From: Thermoleophilia bacterium
GTDB taxonomy: Bacteria > Actinomycetota > Thermoleophilia > Gaiellales > Gaiellaceae
Assembly: GCA_023382435.1 (NCBI GenBank)
Contig: JAHDVS010000026.1
Location: 1-37,745 of the forward strand
Direction: 5' to 3'
Length of the DNA stretch: 37,745 bases
The notes beneath the pieces are model-generated. The model saw only the letters and a list, made by a program, of their open reading frames with translations. It had not been told where the DNA came from and ran no database searches. Numbering within the stretch: the stretch's first letter is position 1; each line of letters opens with the position of its first letter. The position numbers and the translations under genes were made by a program. Shown one piece after another: positions 1 through 7,435 of the stretch.

Positions 1-226
1 CGAAGTAGAGACCGGCGAGCGTGAACGAGTTGAGCAGGATCTGCAGGAACAGCTTCGGATTGTCGATCGCGGCGTTCTTCGCGAAGAAGCAGACCCAGAG
101 CACGACGAAGACGACGACGGCGCCGATCAGGGCCTTCGCGATGTGGCGCCCCACCCGCGCCTGGAGCACCTGAAGGCGCCAGCTGCGCGCGGCCCCCGCC
201 CTGGCGGTTGCGCCGCTCACGGCCAT
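1..226 (-). CDS. Branched-chain amino acid ABC transporter permease, LivH type (N-terminal part)
   Basis: Only the first 75 codons are in the window; the gene runs off the left edge. The translation has a short basic N-terminus, a hydrophobic helix at about residues 34-48 (AVVVFVVLWVCFF), and then FLQILLNSFTLAGLYF. This last stretch matches the first conserved transmembrane segment of LivH-type permeases, whose usual form is FLQxLLNGLxxGxxYAL. In the family this inner-membrane subunit forms the import channel for leucine, isoleucine and valine with LivM, LivF and LivG. The start ATG at 224-226 is the first one upstream of the first helix. A possible minus-strand -10 element, TAGGTT, lies at 273-278. 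The family assignment rests on this short segment, so a related hydrophobic-substrate permease remains possible. Confidence 0.7.
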   Translation of the reverse strand, partial: MAVSGATARAGAARSWRLQVLQARVGRHIAKALIGAVVVFVVLWVCFFAKNAAIDNPKLFLQILLNSFTLAGLYF

Positions 227-587
227 ACCTCGCGCTTGCCACAGAGGAACCGGCTACCTGGCACGGGGCGAGAACCTAGCATGCCGGAGATCGGGTTTCC
301 ACCCGGCGGCGGCCGCGGAGGCGTGATCGACGAACGGGCTCGCGAGGTGCGAGGTGGACGGTGCGACGGTGCCCGAGCGCGGCCGGACGCTCGACGGCGA
401 GCGCCGCGCGGCGCCGTCCACGAGCCCGGCGCGAACACGCGGTGGATCTCCCTGCGGCGCGCCCACGGCGCGGGAGCCAAGCCGCGGTCCTGCGGCGGCG
501 CGTTCCCGGTTCACGTTCGCGCGGGGGAATATCATGCGCTCTCACCAGGCGGCCCGGTAGCTGCCGCGACCGGAAGGGAGGTTCCCC
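227..587. promoter_or_regulatory. Divergent intergenic region (361 nt) with a strong SD for the TPP enzyme
   Basis: No convincing gene is seen between the divergent permease and TPP-enzyme genes. On the minus strand, TAGGTT (273-278) is a reasonable -10 for the permease. On the plus strand, AGGGAGG (575-581) lies 6 nt before ATG 588 and fixes that start. The middle is very GC-rich and contains no clear repeat or riboswitch-like fold. Confidence 0.5.
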
Positions 588-2372
588 ATGGCCGAGATGC
601 GCGGGTGCGATCTCGTCGTCGAGTACCTGATCCGCGAGAAGGTGCCGTACCTGTTCGGCTACGCGGGCCACGGCGCGGTCGGGCTCCTCGACGGCGTCTT
701 CGACCGCCAGGACGAGATCAAGGTGATCTTTCCACGGATCGAGACCGCGGCCGGCTACATGGCGGACGCCTACTACCGAGCGCGCGGTGAGCCCGTCGCG
801 GTCTACACGTCGACGGGCCCGGGACCGATGCTCCTGACGGCAGCGATGGCGAACGCGTTCTACGATTCGTCGGCGTTCGTGGCGATCACCGGGCAGGTGG
901 CGACCACCCAGTACGACTCGGGCGCGCTCCAGGAGGAATACCGCCACTTCCAGGCGGACTTCCCGAGCATGGCGAAGGTGATCACGAAGCGCAGCTTCCA
1001 GGCGCACTCCGTGCGCGATCTCGCGAAGTTCCTGCCGAAAGCGTTCAAGCTCGCGCGCACCGGCCGCCCCGGGCCCGTTCAGCTCGACGTCCCCTACGAC
1101 CTCTGGGTCCGCTCCGGCGACGTGGAGGTGCCCGAGCCGTCGGAGCGCTCGGAAATGCTCCAGTGGCGCACGCCCGGCTCCCCCGAGGCCGTCGAGCGCG
1201 CCCTGGACATGCTCCTCTCGGCGCGTCGACCGCTGATCCTGAGCGGCGGCGGCGTGATCTGCTCCGACGCGACGGCCGAGCTGCTCGCGTTCGCCGAGCA
1301 CGTCAACGTCCCCGTTTACACGAGCTTCATGGGCAAGGGCGGCCTGTCGGCGCGCCACCCGCTCCACCTCGGCGTCGCCGGCTGCTGGGGCGAGTACCCG
1401 GCCCAGGAGGCGGCCCGCAACGCGGACGTGATCCTCGCGATCGGCGCCCGCTTCTCCGACATCCACTGCTCGTCCTGGCTGCCCGGCTACACGTACAACA
1501 TCCCACCGACGAAGCTGATCCACATCGACATCGACCCGCAGGAGATCGGCCGCAACTACCCGACCGAGCTCGGAATCATCGGCGACGCTCGCGAGGTGCT
1601 GAAGCAGCTGCTCACGCTGGCGGAGCGCAAGGGCGCGAAGCGCGAGCATTCCCCCTGGAACGAGCAGGTCGAGGCCTACAAGCAGGAGTGGTCGAACTTC
1701 ATCGAGCCGGAGAAGGCCTCGGACGCCGTCCCGATCGACCCGCGCCGCGTGATCGGCGACCTGCGGGCCGTCGCACCGGACGACACGCTGATGATCACCG
1801 ACACGGGTAACCACCAGTGCTGGGTCGAGCAGTACTGGGACGTGTACGAGCCCCGTGCGATGTTCACGCCCGGCGGCTTCGCCGGCATGGGCTTCGGCAC
1901 GTACGGCGTGCTGGGCGTCAAACTCGCCCGGCCCGATCGACCGGCCGTGTGCGTGACGAGCGACGGGAGCTGGATGATGTTCCCGGGCGCGGTCGCGACC
2001 GCCGTCGAGCACGATATCCCGGTGGTCTGGGTGCTCCTGAACAACTACACGATCGGCGTCATCCGCGACCTCCAGCGCTTCTACATGGACGGCCGCGAGG
2101 TCGGCACGAGCTTCATGAAGCAGTCCACCGGCGAGCTCTGGAACCCGGACTTCGCGAAGATGGCCGAGGCGATGGGCGCGGGCGCGGCCACGGTCGAGCA
2201 CCCCGCCGACCTCTCGTCGGCGCTCGAGACGGCGTTCGCGTCCGGGAAGCCGTACCTCGTCGAGGTCAAAGTCAACCGCGACACGCCGGTGCCCCTGATC
2301 GGGACGTGGCACTTCGACCCGATCCCGCAGGCCGAGCCTACGTTCGGGCGCGCACACCCGTTCGGGGCGTGA
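588..2372 (+). CDS. Thiamine-diphosphate-dependent enzyme, acetolactate synthase large-subunit-like
   Basis: A 594-aa protein with the three-domain layout of the acetolactate synthase/benzoylformate decarboxylase family, and of normal family length. The N-terminal pyrimidine-binding domain carries the likely catalytic glutamate, E52, in [14 protein letters not shown] central Rossmann-like domain follows at about residues 200-340 ([11 protein letters not shown], then the [14 protein letters not shown] segment). The C-terminal diphosphate-binding domain has SDGSWMM at 458-464 and the paired Asn at 485-486, the usual GDG-N(24-27)-NN metal/ThDP motif with its first Gly replaced by Ser. Family members decarboxylate 2-oxo acids and ligate or transfer the resulting unit; the substrate here cannot be read from sequence. 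No small regulatory (ACT) subunit is adjacent, so a housekeeping IlvB role is less likely. Its stop overlaps the GTG of the chelatase gene by 3 nt, so the two are probably cotranscribed. Confidence 0.85.
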   Translation: MAEMRGCDLVVEYLIREKVPYLFGYAGHGAVGLLDGVFDRQDEIKVIFPRIETAAGYMADAYYRARGEPVAVYTSTGPGPMLLTAAMANAFYDSSAFVAITGQVATTQYDSGALQEEYRHFQADFPSMAKVITKRSFQAHSVRDLAKFLPKAFKLARTGRPGPVQLDVPYDLWVRSGDVEVPEPSERSEMLQWRTPGSPEAVERALDMLLSARRPLILSGGGVICSDATAELLAFAEHVNVPVYTSFMGKGGLSARHPLHLGVAGCWGEYPAQEAARNADVILAIGARFSDIHCSSWLPGYTYNIPPTKLIHIDIDPQEIGRNYPTELGIIGDAREVLKQLLTLAERKGAKREHSPWNEQVEAYKQEWSNFIEPEKASDAVPIDPRRVIGDLRAVAPDDTLMITDTGNHQCWVEQYWDVYEPRAMFTPGGFAGMGFGTYGVLGVKLARPDRPAVCVTSDGSWMMFPGAVATAVEHDIPVVWVLLNNYTIGVIRDLQRFYMDGREVGTSFMKQSTGELWNPDFAKMAEAMGAGAATVEHPADLSSALETAFASGKPYLVEVKVNRDTPVPLIGTWHFDPIPQAEPTFGRAHPFGA

Positions 2373-3451
2373 GCCTCTTCCCGTTCACGGCGATCGTGGG
2401 GCAGGAGCGCCTGAAGCGGGCGCTCCTGCTCAACGCTGTCAACCCCGCAATCGGCGGCCTGCTCGTGAAGGGCCCGAGCGGCACCGCCAAATCGACCGCC
2501 GTGCGCGGGCTCGCTGAGCTGCTGCCGGAGATCGAGGCGGTCGCCGACTGCGCCTTCTCCTGCGACCCCCGACAGCCCTGCAGCGCTTGCGCTAGACGCG
2601 CCGCGGCCGGCGAAGAGCTGCCGGTGATGCGGCGGCGGCGGCGGATCGTCGACCTGCCCCTGAACGCGACCGAGGACCGCGTCTCCGGGACCGTCGACAT
2701 CTCGCGGGCGCTGCGGGAGGGCGAGAAGGCGCTCGAGCCGGGGCTGCTCGCGGAGGCGAACCGCGGGATTCTGTACGTCGACGAGATCAACCTGCTCGAC
2801 GACCATCTCACGGACGTCCTGCTCGACGCGGCCGCGCTCGGCGTCAACGTGGTCGAGCGCGAGGGCATCTCCGTCTCCCACCCGGCACGCTTCCTGCTCG
2901 TCGGGACGATGAACCCGGAGGAGGGGGAGCTGCGACCCCAGCTCGCCGACCGCCTCGGCCTGCAGGTCGAGGTCGACCCGCTCGCCGACGTGCGAGCGCG
3001 GGTTGAGGTGCTGCGCCGCCGCGAGGCCTTCACGGCCGACCCGGCGGGCGTTCTCACGGCCTGGCAGGACGAGCAGGACGCGCTCGCCGAGCGCGTGCGT
3101 ACCGCCGAAAAGCTGCTCGCCCAGGTTGCTGTCCCCGAGCGGCTGTACGTCGCGATCGCCGAGCTCGCGCTGCGGGTCGGCACCGGCAGTCATCGTGCCG
3201 ACATCACGGTGCTCGAATGCGCGAAGGCGGCGGCGGCGCTCGACGGGCGCACCCAGGTGCGCCCCGCGGACATCGTCGATGCCGCGGAGCTCGCGCTCGG
3301 ACACCGGCTCGCATTCGACCCGTTCTCGCCGGCGCCGTCGGTCACCCGCACGGACATCGAGCGCCTGCTCGACGACATCCTCGACATCGGGATCGAAGAA
3401 AAAAAAGCGCTCCGCCCGGCGAGGGCGGCCCGGGGCGGAGCCTCGAGCTGA
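2369..3451 (+). CDS. Chelatase AAA+ subunit (ChlI/BchI-like), zero-frame product of a chlD-type frameshifted gene
   Basis: The zero-frame product is 360 aa. It is an AAA+ ATPase of the Mg/Co-chelatase I type: conserved start [19 protein letters not shown], Walker [10 protein letters not shown] (35-43), Walker [13 protein letters not shown] and a sensor-1 region [20 protein letters not shown]-x3-C-x5-C-x2-C cluster (C61, C65, C71, C74) could bind metal. Start GTG 2369 overlaps the preceding stop (GTGA). The frame ends at TGA 3449-3451 just after an A8 run and a hairpin, and the VWA domain expected of a D subunit follows in the -1 frame. Known biology: in many cobalamin producers one chlD gene makes both subunits by programmed frameshifting. 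No CobN/ChlH large subunit is in the window, so the metal and substrate are unknown. Confidence 0.85.
   Translation: MSLFPFTAIVGQERLKRALLLNAVNPAIGGLLVKGPSGTAKSTAVRGLAELLPEIEAVADCAFSCDPRQPCSACARRAAAGEELPVMRRRRRIVDLPLNATEDRVSGTVDISRALREGEKALEPGLLAEANRGILYVDEINLLDDHLTDVLLDAAALGVNVVEREGISVSHPARFLLVGTMNPEEGELRPQLADRLGLQVEVDPLADVRARVEVLRRREAFTADPAGVLTAWQDEQDALAERVRTAEKLLAQVAVPERLYVAIAELALRVGTGSHRADITVLECAKAAAALDGRTQVRPADIVDAAELALGHRLAFDPFSPAPSVTRTDIERLLDDILDIGIEEKKALRPARAARGGASS
3399..3441 (+). promoter_or_regulatory. Putative programmed -1 frameshift signal (A8 slippery run plus hairpin)
   Basis: The zero-frame codons read GAA AAA AAA GCG, with eight A at 3399-3406 followed by G. Two nt downstream begins a perfect 9-bp inverted repeat: GCTCCGCCC (3409-3417) pairs with GGGCGGAGC (3433-3441) across a 15-nt loop. 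The zero-frame stop TGA lies at 3449-3451, just after the stem. A short zero-frame product plus a long -1 product are predicted. Transcriptional slippage adding one A would give the same fusion. Confidence 0.75.
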
Positions 3452-4308
3452 TCGAGGGGACGCCTGCCGTCGAGGAGCTCGACGCCGAAACGGCCCTCGC
3501 GTTCCCGCGCGACCTGCCGCGCGACCGACTCGAGCGAGCAGCGATCGGGCAACGCGTCCGCTCGCTCGTCTCGAACCGCCGCGGCAAGTACACGCGGGCC
3601 CGTCTCGTGAACCGGGACGCGCCCGACCTCGCGCTCGACGCGACGCTCCGGGCGGCTGCGATCCGGTCCGGCCGCGCCCGAGCCGGCCGGATCGTCGTCG
3701 AGCCCGGGGACCTGCGCCGCAAGGTGCGCGAGCACCGCTCTCCGTTCGCGGTCGCCTTCGTCGTCGACAACAGCTACTCCGTCCACGCCGAGCGAATGGT
3801 CGAGAAAGTGAAGGGGCTGACGCTCGAGCTGCTCGAGGACGCCACCGGTCGCGGCGACCGCGTGGCGCTGGTCGCGTTCAAGCGCGGGCTCCCGGAGGCT
3901 GCAGTCGCCCTGCCGCTCACGCGCAGCACCTCGTTCGCGTCGGCACGGCTCGAGGCGATTCCCCTCTCGGGACGAACGCCGCTCGCGGACGCGCTCAGGC
4001 AGGCCGGCCGCCTCCTTCGCCAGGAGATACGCAAGCATGCGAACGTCGTACCGCTCGTGGTCTGCGTCACCGACGGACGCCCGACGGCCCCCCTGCGGCC
4101 GGGCGGCGACCCGCTCGCGGACGCGCTCGAGGAGGCCCGGGCGCTGCGGCGTACCGGAATCGCGCTCGTGGTCGCGGACACGGCGACCGGCCGGGCACGC
4201 GAGGCCGGGCGCGCCCGCGAGCTTGCCGACGCGGGCGACGGCCGCTACCTGCCGTTCGCGCGCCTCGCGCCGGGCACGCTCACGGCTCTGCTGGGAGAGG
4301 GCGCCTGA
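3406..4308 (+). CDS. VWA half of the ChlD-type chelatase subunit, reached by -1 frameshift (fusion starts at 2369)
   Basis: This frame encodes the integrin-I/VWA domain of a ChlD/CobT-like subunit. It has a linker beginning [18 protein letters not shown], the N-terminal basic segment [18 protein letters not shown] typical of ChlD, and a full MIDAS: DNSYS (D467 in fusion numbering), the Thr in [10 protein letters not shown], and the Asp in VCVTDGRPT. No ATG, GTG or TTG occurs in this frame from the slip site until GTG 3607, about 155 nt past the zero-frame stop. Independent initiation would therefore lose the linker. A -1 slip on A AAA AAA at 3400-3406 gives a 646-aa I-D fusion, the normal ChlD length. 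The downstream gene starts at ATG 4308 inside this stop (TGATG). Alternatively the frame change could be a sequencing indel in the A run, but the hairpin and adjacent stop argue against that. Confidence 0.8.
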   Translation, partial: SAPPGEGGPGRSLELIEGTPAVEELDAETALAFPRDLPRDRLERAAIGQRVRSLVSNRRGKYTRARLVNRDAPDLALDATLRAAAIRSGRARAGRIVVEPGDLRRKVREHRSPFAVAFVVDNSYSVHAERMVEKVKGLTLELLEDATGRGDRVALVAFKRGLPEAAVALPLTRSTSFASARLEAIPLSGRTPLADALRQAGRLLRQEIRKHANVVPLVVCVTDGRPTAPLRPGGDPLADALEEARALRRTGIALVVADTATGRAREAGRARELADAGDGRYLPFARLAPGTLTALLGEGA

Positions 4309-4781
4309 TGGGCGCGGAGGTCGGCCGGTCGATCGACTGGTCGGCGCTACCGCTCACGGAGGGGGCCACGCTGGCGGCGTTCGCGACGCACTGCGAAGAC
4401 GAGCTCGCGGACGTCGAGGTGCTCGAGCAGAGCGCGATCCACCTCGTAGCCCGCTGGCGCCGCGAGACCAGCCGGCTCGAACTCATCGCGGGCCCGGCCG
4501 GGCCCGCTCTCGTGCCCCGGTCGCAGCCGACGCTCTGCCTCGTCGACCTCGAGGGCGGCCTCGAGGGGGTCGCGGAGCGCTTCGCTGCCGAGCCGCCGCT
4601 CCGCACGAGCGTCGCGCTCGTCGACCTCGTGCGGCTCGAGAAGATCTCGACCGTCCGCTCGAGCGTCTTCGTGTACTTCGAGTGGTTCCTGCGGGACGCC
4701 TACGGCGTCAAGCTGCTCACCTCCCCCGCTTTCACCCGGGGTCTGATCGCGCGCGGCCACCTGCATCTCGGCTTCGGGTAG
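4308..4781 (+). CDS. Conserved-looking 157-aa protein of unknown function, coupled to the chelatase gene
   Basis: The start ATG 4308 overlaps the last base of the chelatase stop (TGATG), which implies translational coupling. The protein opens [20 protein letters not shown] and has no signal peptide, membrane helix or cysteine-based metal motif. It looks like a compact soluble alpha/beta protein, with short strands such as IHLVARWRR, LELIAGP and TLCLVDLE followed by EWFLRDAYGVKLL. I do not recognise the family. Its place between the ChlI/D motor and the LarA-like gene suggests an accessory role in that system, for example an adaptor or substrate-recognition factor; that is inference only. Codon use is as GC-rich as its neighbours. 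Confidence 0.75.
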   Translation: MGAEVGRSIDWSALPLTEGATLAAFATHCEDELADVEVLEQSAIHLVARWRRETSRLELIAGPAGPALVPRSQPTLCLVDLEGGLEGVAERFAAEPPLRTSVALVDLVRLEKISTVRSSVFVYFEWFLRDAYGVKLLTSPAFTRGLIARGHLHLGFG

Positions 4782-4812
4782 CGGCCCGGGCAACGGCCGC
4801 GGCAGACCGTGG

Positions 4813-4852
4813 TAGCCTGCGATCGACCCCGAGCTCAGACCCGAATGGGAGG
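4813..4852 (+). promoter_or_regulatory. Possible internal promoter and SD for the larA-like gene
   Basis: TAGCCT (4813-4818) matches the actinobacterial TANNNT -10 and recurs before other genes in this window. GGGAGG (4847-4852) lies 4 nt before ATG 4857 and decides that start over the upstream in-frame GTG at 4809. No convincing -35 is seen, so readthrough from the upstream genes is also likely. Confidence 0.4.
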
Positions 4853-4856
4853 CACG

Positions 4857-6263
4857 ATGGCGTACCGGGCAGTGATCCCGTACGAGTCGCTCGATCCGCT
4901 CACGATCGGCGCCTCGGACGACGAGAGCAAGGTCAACCGCGACACGCTCGAGCTCGAGATTCCGGAGCGCAACCTGCTCGCGGCGATCTACCCGGACGAG
5001 CCCCCGCCCGTGCCCGACGCCACCGACGCTGCCCGTTACGCGCTCGAGCACCCGGTCTCGGGGCGGAGCTTCGCGAGCCTGCTGGCGGGCGCGAAGAGCG
5101 TCGCGATCGTGATCGACAACCAGTTTCGCCCGACGCCCCAGTCGAAGCTGCTGCCGGCCGTCTTCGACGCGCTCGAGACAGCCGGGATCACCGACGCGCG
5201 GGTCGTGTGCGCGAACGGCAAGGTCTTCCCGATGTCGGAGACGGACATCCCGCAGAAGCTCGGCCCGGAGAATCTCGCGAGGATGGAGCGCCTGGGGATC
5301 CCGTTCTTCCAGAACGAGCCGCGCAACGAGGAGATGTACACGTACGTGGGCGTCACGTCGCGCGGAACGCCGGTGTGGCTGCACCGGGAGGTGGCCGCAG
5401 CCGACGTCACGATCACGATCGGCCAGGCCCAGTCGAACCACTGGGGCGCCGGCGGCGGGGGCAAGCTGATTCTCCCCGGCGTCGTCTCGGACGAGACGAT
5501 CGAGGCGAACCACTGCAACCTCGTCCCCTCCCCGCAGACCCACTACGGCGCCTACGCGGGCCCGATGCGCTCGGACATCGACGAGGCCGCGACGATGTGC
5601 GGTCTGACCTGCACGATGAACGTCGTCCTCGACACGCACGGTCGCGTGATCGAATGCATCTTCGGCTCTCACCCCGACGCGCACCGCCACGCGATCGGCC
5701 GCTTCAACGAGATCTACACGTACGAGCACCCGGGGCCCGCCGACATCGCGATCTGCGGCGTGTTCGCGCCGACCGACCACCTGTTCTTCCACACGGGCTG
5801 GGGCTGCATGTCGGCCGACCTCGTGGTCAGGGAAGGTGGCTCGATCATCTACTGCAGTCCCTCGCCCGGTGTGTCGACGGCGATCGGCGACTTCCCCGGC
5901 CTGGCGCTGATGGACATGATGAAGCCCTACCTACCCCCCACCCGCGCGAACTACGAGCGGGTGCTGAAGGACATCCACGCCCGCGCGATCCAGATGTGGG
6001 CGGGTTGCATCTGGGTGCCGATCTACGAGGTGATGACCCGCAAGCACCTGAAGCTCGTGACGATCGAGGAGAACCTCGAGATGGCGGCCGACGTGGGTAT
6101 CGACGCGACCACGTCGCTCGATGCTGCGTTCGCCGAGGCGCTCGAGCGCCACGGCCCGGATGCGAAAGTCATCGTGCTGCCGTTCGCGCGCTACCAGCTG
6201 CCGGGAAACGCGGTGCGGATGCACGCGGAGGATCTGAAGCCGCTCGAGGAGGTCCGCCTGTAG
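4857..6263 (+). CDS. LarA-family protein (nickel-pincer nucleotide racemase/epimerase superfamily, DUF2088)
   Basis: A 468-aa soluble protein of the lactate racemase superfamily. The N-terminal DUF2088 half contains IDNQFRPTPQ, the counterpart of the LarA Asp/Arg motif. The cofactor segment reads NHWGAGGGGKLILPG and then ETIEANH. K203 corresponds to the lysine that holds the nickel-pincer nucleotide, and H219, 16 residues later as in L. plantarum LarA, to the nickel-binding histidine. Members racemise or epimerise 2-hydroxy acids by proton-coupled hydride transfer. The segment that carries catalytic His108 in LarA (G-x-H-R-P) reads GKVFPM here, so that base appears to be absent. H195 sits 8 residues before the lysine rather than 10. 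The substrate is therefore probably not lactate. The larB-larC-larE cofactor genes converge from 7436-10221. Confidence 0.85.
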   Translation: MAYRAVIPYESLDPLTIGASDDESKVNRDTLELEIPERNLLAAIYPDEPPPVPDATDAARYALEHPVSGRSFASLLAGAKSVAIVIDNQFRPTPQSKLLPAVFDALETAGITDARVVCANGKVFPMSETDIPQKLGPENLARMERLGIPFFQNEPRNEEMYTYVGVTSRGTPVWLHREVAAADVTITIGQAQSNHWGAGGGGKLILPGVVSDETIEANHCNLVPSPQTHYGAYAGPMRSDIDEAATMCGLTCTMNVVLDTHGRVIECIFGSHPDAHRHAIGRFNEIYTYEHPGPADIAICGVFAPTDHLFFHTGWGCMSADLVVREGGSIIYCSPSPGVSTAIGDFPGLALMDMMKPYLPPTRANYERVLKDIHARAIQMWAGCIWVPIYEVMTRKHLKLVTIEENLEMAADVGIDATTSLDAAFAEALERHGPDAKVIVLPFARYQLPGNAVRMHAEDLKPLEEVRL

Positions 6264-6295
6264 GGGCGGGGCATGACCCGCCAGGAGACCCGCCG

Positions 6296-6556
6296 GTGAC
6301 GCACGGCGCGATCCGCGGGTCGACCACGATCGTCGAGATCCTCCGCCGCTACCCCGGCGGCGAGGCTGCACGTCTGATGTCACGGCTCGCGTGGCCGTGC
6401 GCCCACTGCGGCGGCGCCTTCCACGAGCCGCTGACGCTCGCCGCGAAGCGCCACAGGAACGACCCGCGGGCCGTGCTCGAGGCCTTCCGCGCGCTCGAGC
6501 GGGCGGACGGGCCGTCCGAGGAGCAGCTCCGGCTCGCGGCGGAGAAGCACCGCTGA
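6296..6556 (+). CDS. Small DUF1858-like protein with a CxxC motif
   Basis: An 86-aa protein from GTG 6296, with AGGAG at 6282-6286 about 9 nt upstream. The core has TIVEILRRYPGGEAARLM, then WPCAHCGGAFHEPLTLAAKRH and a C-terminal helix. This resembles DUF1858 domains, small helical modules with a conserved CxxC that occur alone or fused to redox and metal-related enzymes. It follows the LarA-like gene by 32 nt and is probably cotranscribed; a role in redox or metal handling for that enzyme is inference. An 8-codon ORF (ATG 6273 to TGA 6297-6299) overlaps the start by 2 nt and may be chance. The last codons are 9 nt upstream of the heliorhodopsin -35 element. Confidence 0.75.
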   Translation: MTHGAIRGSTTIVEILRRYPGGEAARLMSRLAWPCAHCGGAFHEPLTLAAKRHRNDPRAVLEAFRALERADGPSEEQLRLAAEKHR

Positions 6557-6565
6557 TCGCAGTGA

Positions 6566-6620
6566 TTGACAGCAGATAGAGAGTCTGTCTAGCCTTTGTC
6601 TAGATCGATCGAATCGGAGG
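6566..6620 (+). promoter_or_regulatory. Heliorhodopsin promoter with 11-bp-spaced direct repeats and SD
   Basis: TTGACA (6566-6571), an 18-nt spacer and TAGCCT (6590-6595) form one of the best promoters in the window. TGTCTAG occurs at 6586-6592 and again at 6597-6603, exactly 11 bp apart, covering the -10 and the start site. This looks like an operator for a regulator that binds tandem repeats one helical turn apart. GGAGG (6616-6620) is 8 nt before GTG 6629. Confidence 0.6.
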
Positions 6621-6628
6621 ACAGACCC

Positions 6629-7405
6629 GTGAGGGCCATCGCCCTCGATCCCGCCGTCCGCCTGCGCCGCCTGCGGCGCTTCAACGCGCTGCTCGCGCCG
6701 CTGCACCTCGTCCAGGGCATCCTGATGCTCGCGCTCTCGAGCGCCTTCGCGCTCCCGATCACGACCTCGTTCCTGTCCGAGGATCCGGCGCAGCTCACCG
6801 GCCCACCCGGCCCTGACACGATCGTCGACCTGCGAATCGGGCCGCTCGTGGCCGTCTTCCTCCTCCTCTCCGCCGTCGCCCATGCGACGCTCGCGCTGCC
6901 GCGCGTGCACAGCTGGTACGAGGCGAACCTCGAGCGCGGGATCAACATCGCCCGCTGGGTCGAGTACTCGCTCAGCGCGTCGGTGATGATCGTCGTGATC
7001 GCGCTCCTGGTCGGGATCTTCGACCTCGCCGCACTGATCGCGCTGTTCGCGGTCAACGCCGCCATGATCCTGTTCGGCCTGATGATGGAGCTCCACAACC
7101 AGCACACCGAGCGGACGAGTTGGGTCGCGTTCTGGCTCGGTACGATCATGGGCGCCGTACCGTGGATCGCGATCGGCATCTACCTGATCGGCGCCGGAGT
7201 GGACGGAGACGTCCCGGGCTTCGTCTACGGGATCTACGGCTCGATCTTCGTCTTCTTCAACGTGTTCGCGATCAACATGGTGCTGCAGTACCGCAAGGTA
7301 GGCCGCTGGCGCGACTACCTGTACGGGGAGCGCGCCTACATGCTGCTCAGCCTGTTCGCGAAGTCGGCGCTCGCCTGGCAGGTGTTCGCCGGGACGCTGC
7401 GCTGA
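6629..7405 (+). CDS. Heliorhodopsin (retinal-binding seven-helix membrane protein)
   Basis: A 258-aa protein with seven hydrophobic segments. Helix 7 contains GERAYMLLSLFAKSALAWQV; K245 is the expected retinal Schiff-base lysine. Helix 3 contains RWVEYSLSASVM, the hallmark heliorhodopsin counterion motif, with E112 as counterion. APLHLVQG in helix 1 and AVAHATL in helix 2 supply the conserved histidines. Heliorhodopsins lie in the membrane inverted relative to type-1 rhodopsins, do not pump ions as far as generally known, and have slow photocycles; sensing or regulation of partner enzymes has been proposed. I chose GTG 6629 because GGAGG precedes it; an in-frame TTG at 6596 lies within the promoter repeats. 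The gene sits between the larA-like gene and the convergent larE, which is unusual context. No retinal-forming dioxygenase gene is in the window. Confidence 0.93.
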   Translation: MRAIALDPAVRLRRLRRFNALLAPLHLVQGILMLALSSAFALPITTSFLSEDPAQLTGPPGPDTIVDLRIGPLVAVFLLLSAVAHATLALPRVHSWYEANLERGINIARWVEYSLSASVMIVVIALLVGIFDLAALIALFAVNAAMILFGLMMELHNQHTERTSWVAFWLGTIMGAVPWIAIGIYLIGAGVDGDVPGFVYGIYGSIFVFFNVFAINMVLQYRKVGRWRDYLYGERAYMLLSLFAKSALAWQVFAGTLR

Positions 7406-7435
7406 GACTGCCGGGCCAGTGCCGCAAGCTCGCGC

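Noticed and set aside
276..2357. A 693-codon open frame antisense to the TPP enzyme, and similar long antisense frames throughout
   Set aside because: High GC removes stop codons from alternate frames. These translations are Arg/Ala/Asp-rich, lack any family motif and lie opposite well-supported genes.
588..2372. Housekeeping acetolactate synthase (ilvB)
   Set aside because: No ilvN/ACT-domain gene or ilvC follows, the GDG motif is SDG, and the operon context is unrelated to branched-chain amino acid synthesis.
4782..4856. Nickel/cobalt or cobalamin riboswitch before the larA-like gene
   Set aside because: The 75-nt gap is too short and shows none of the conserved junction sequences of those riboswitches.
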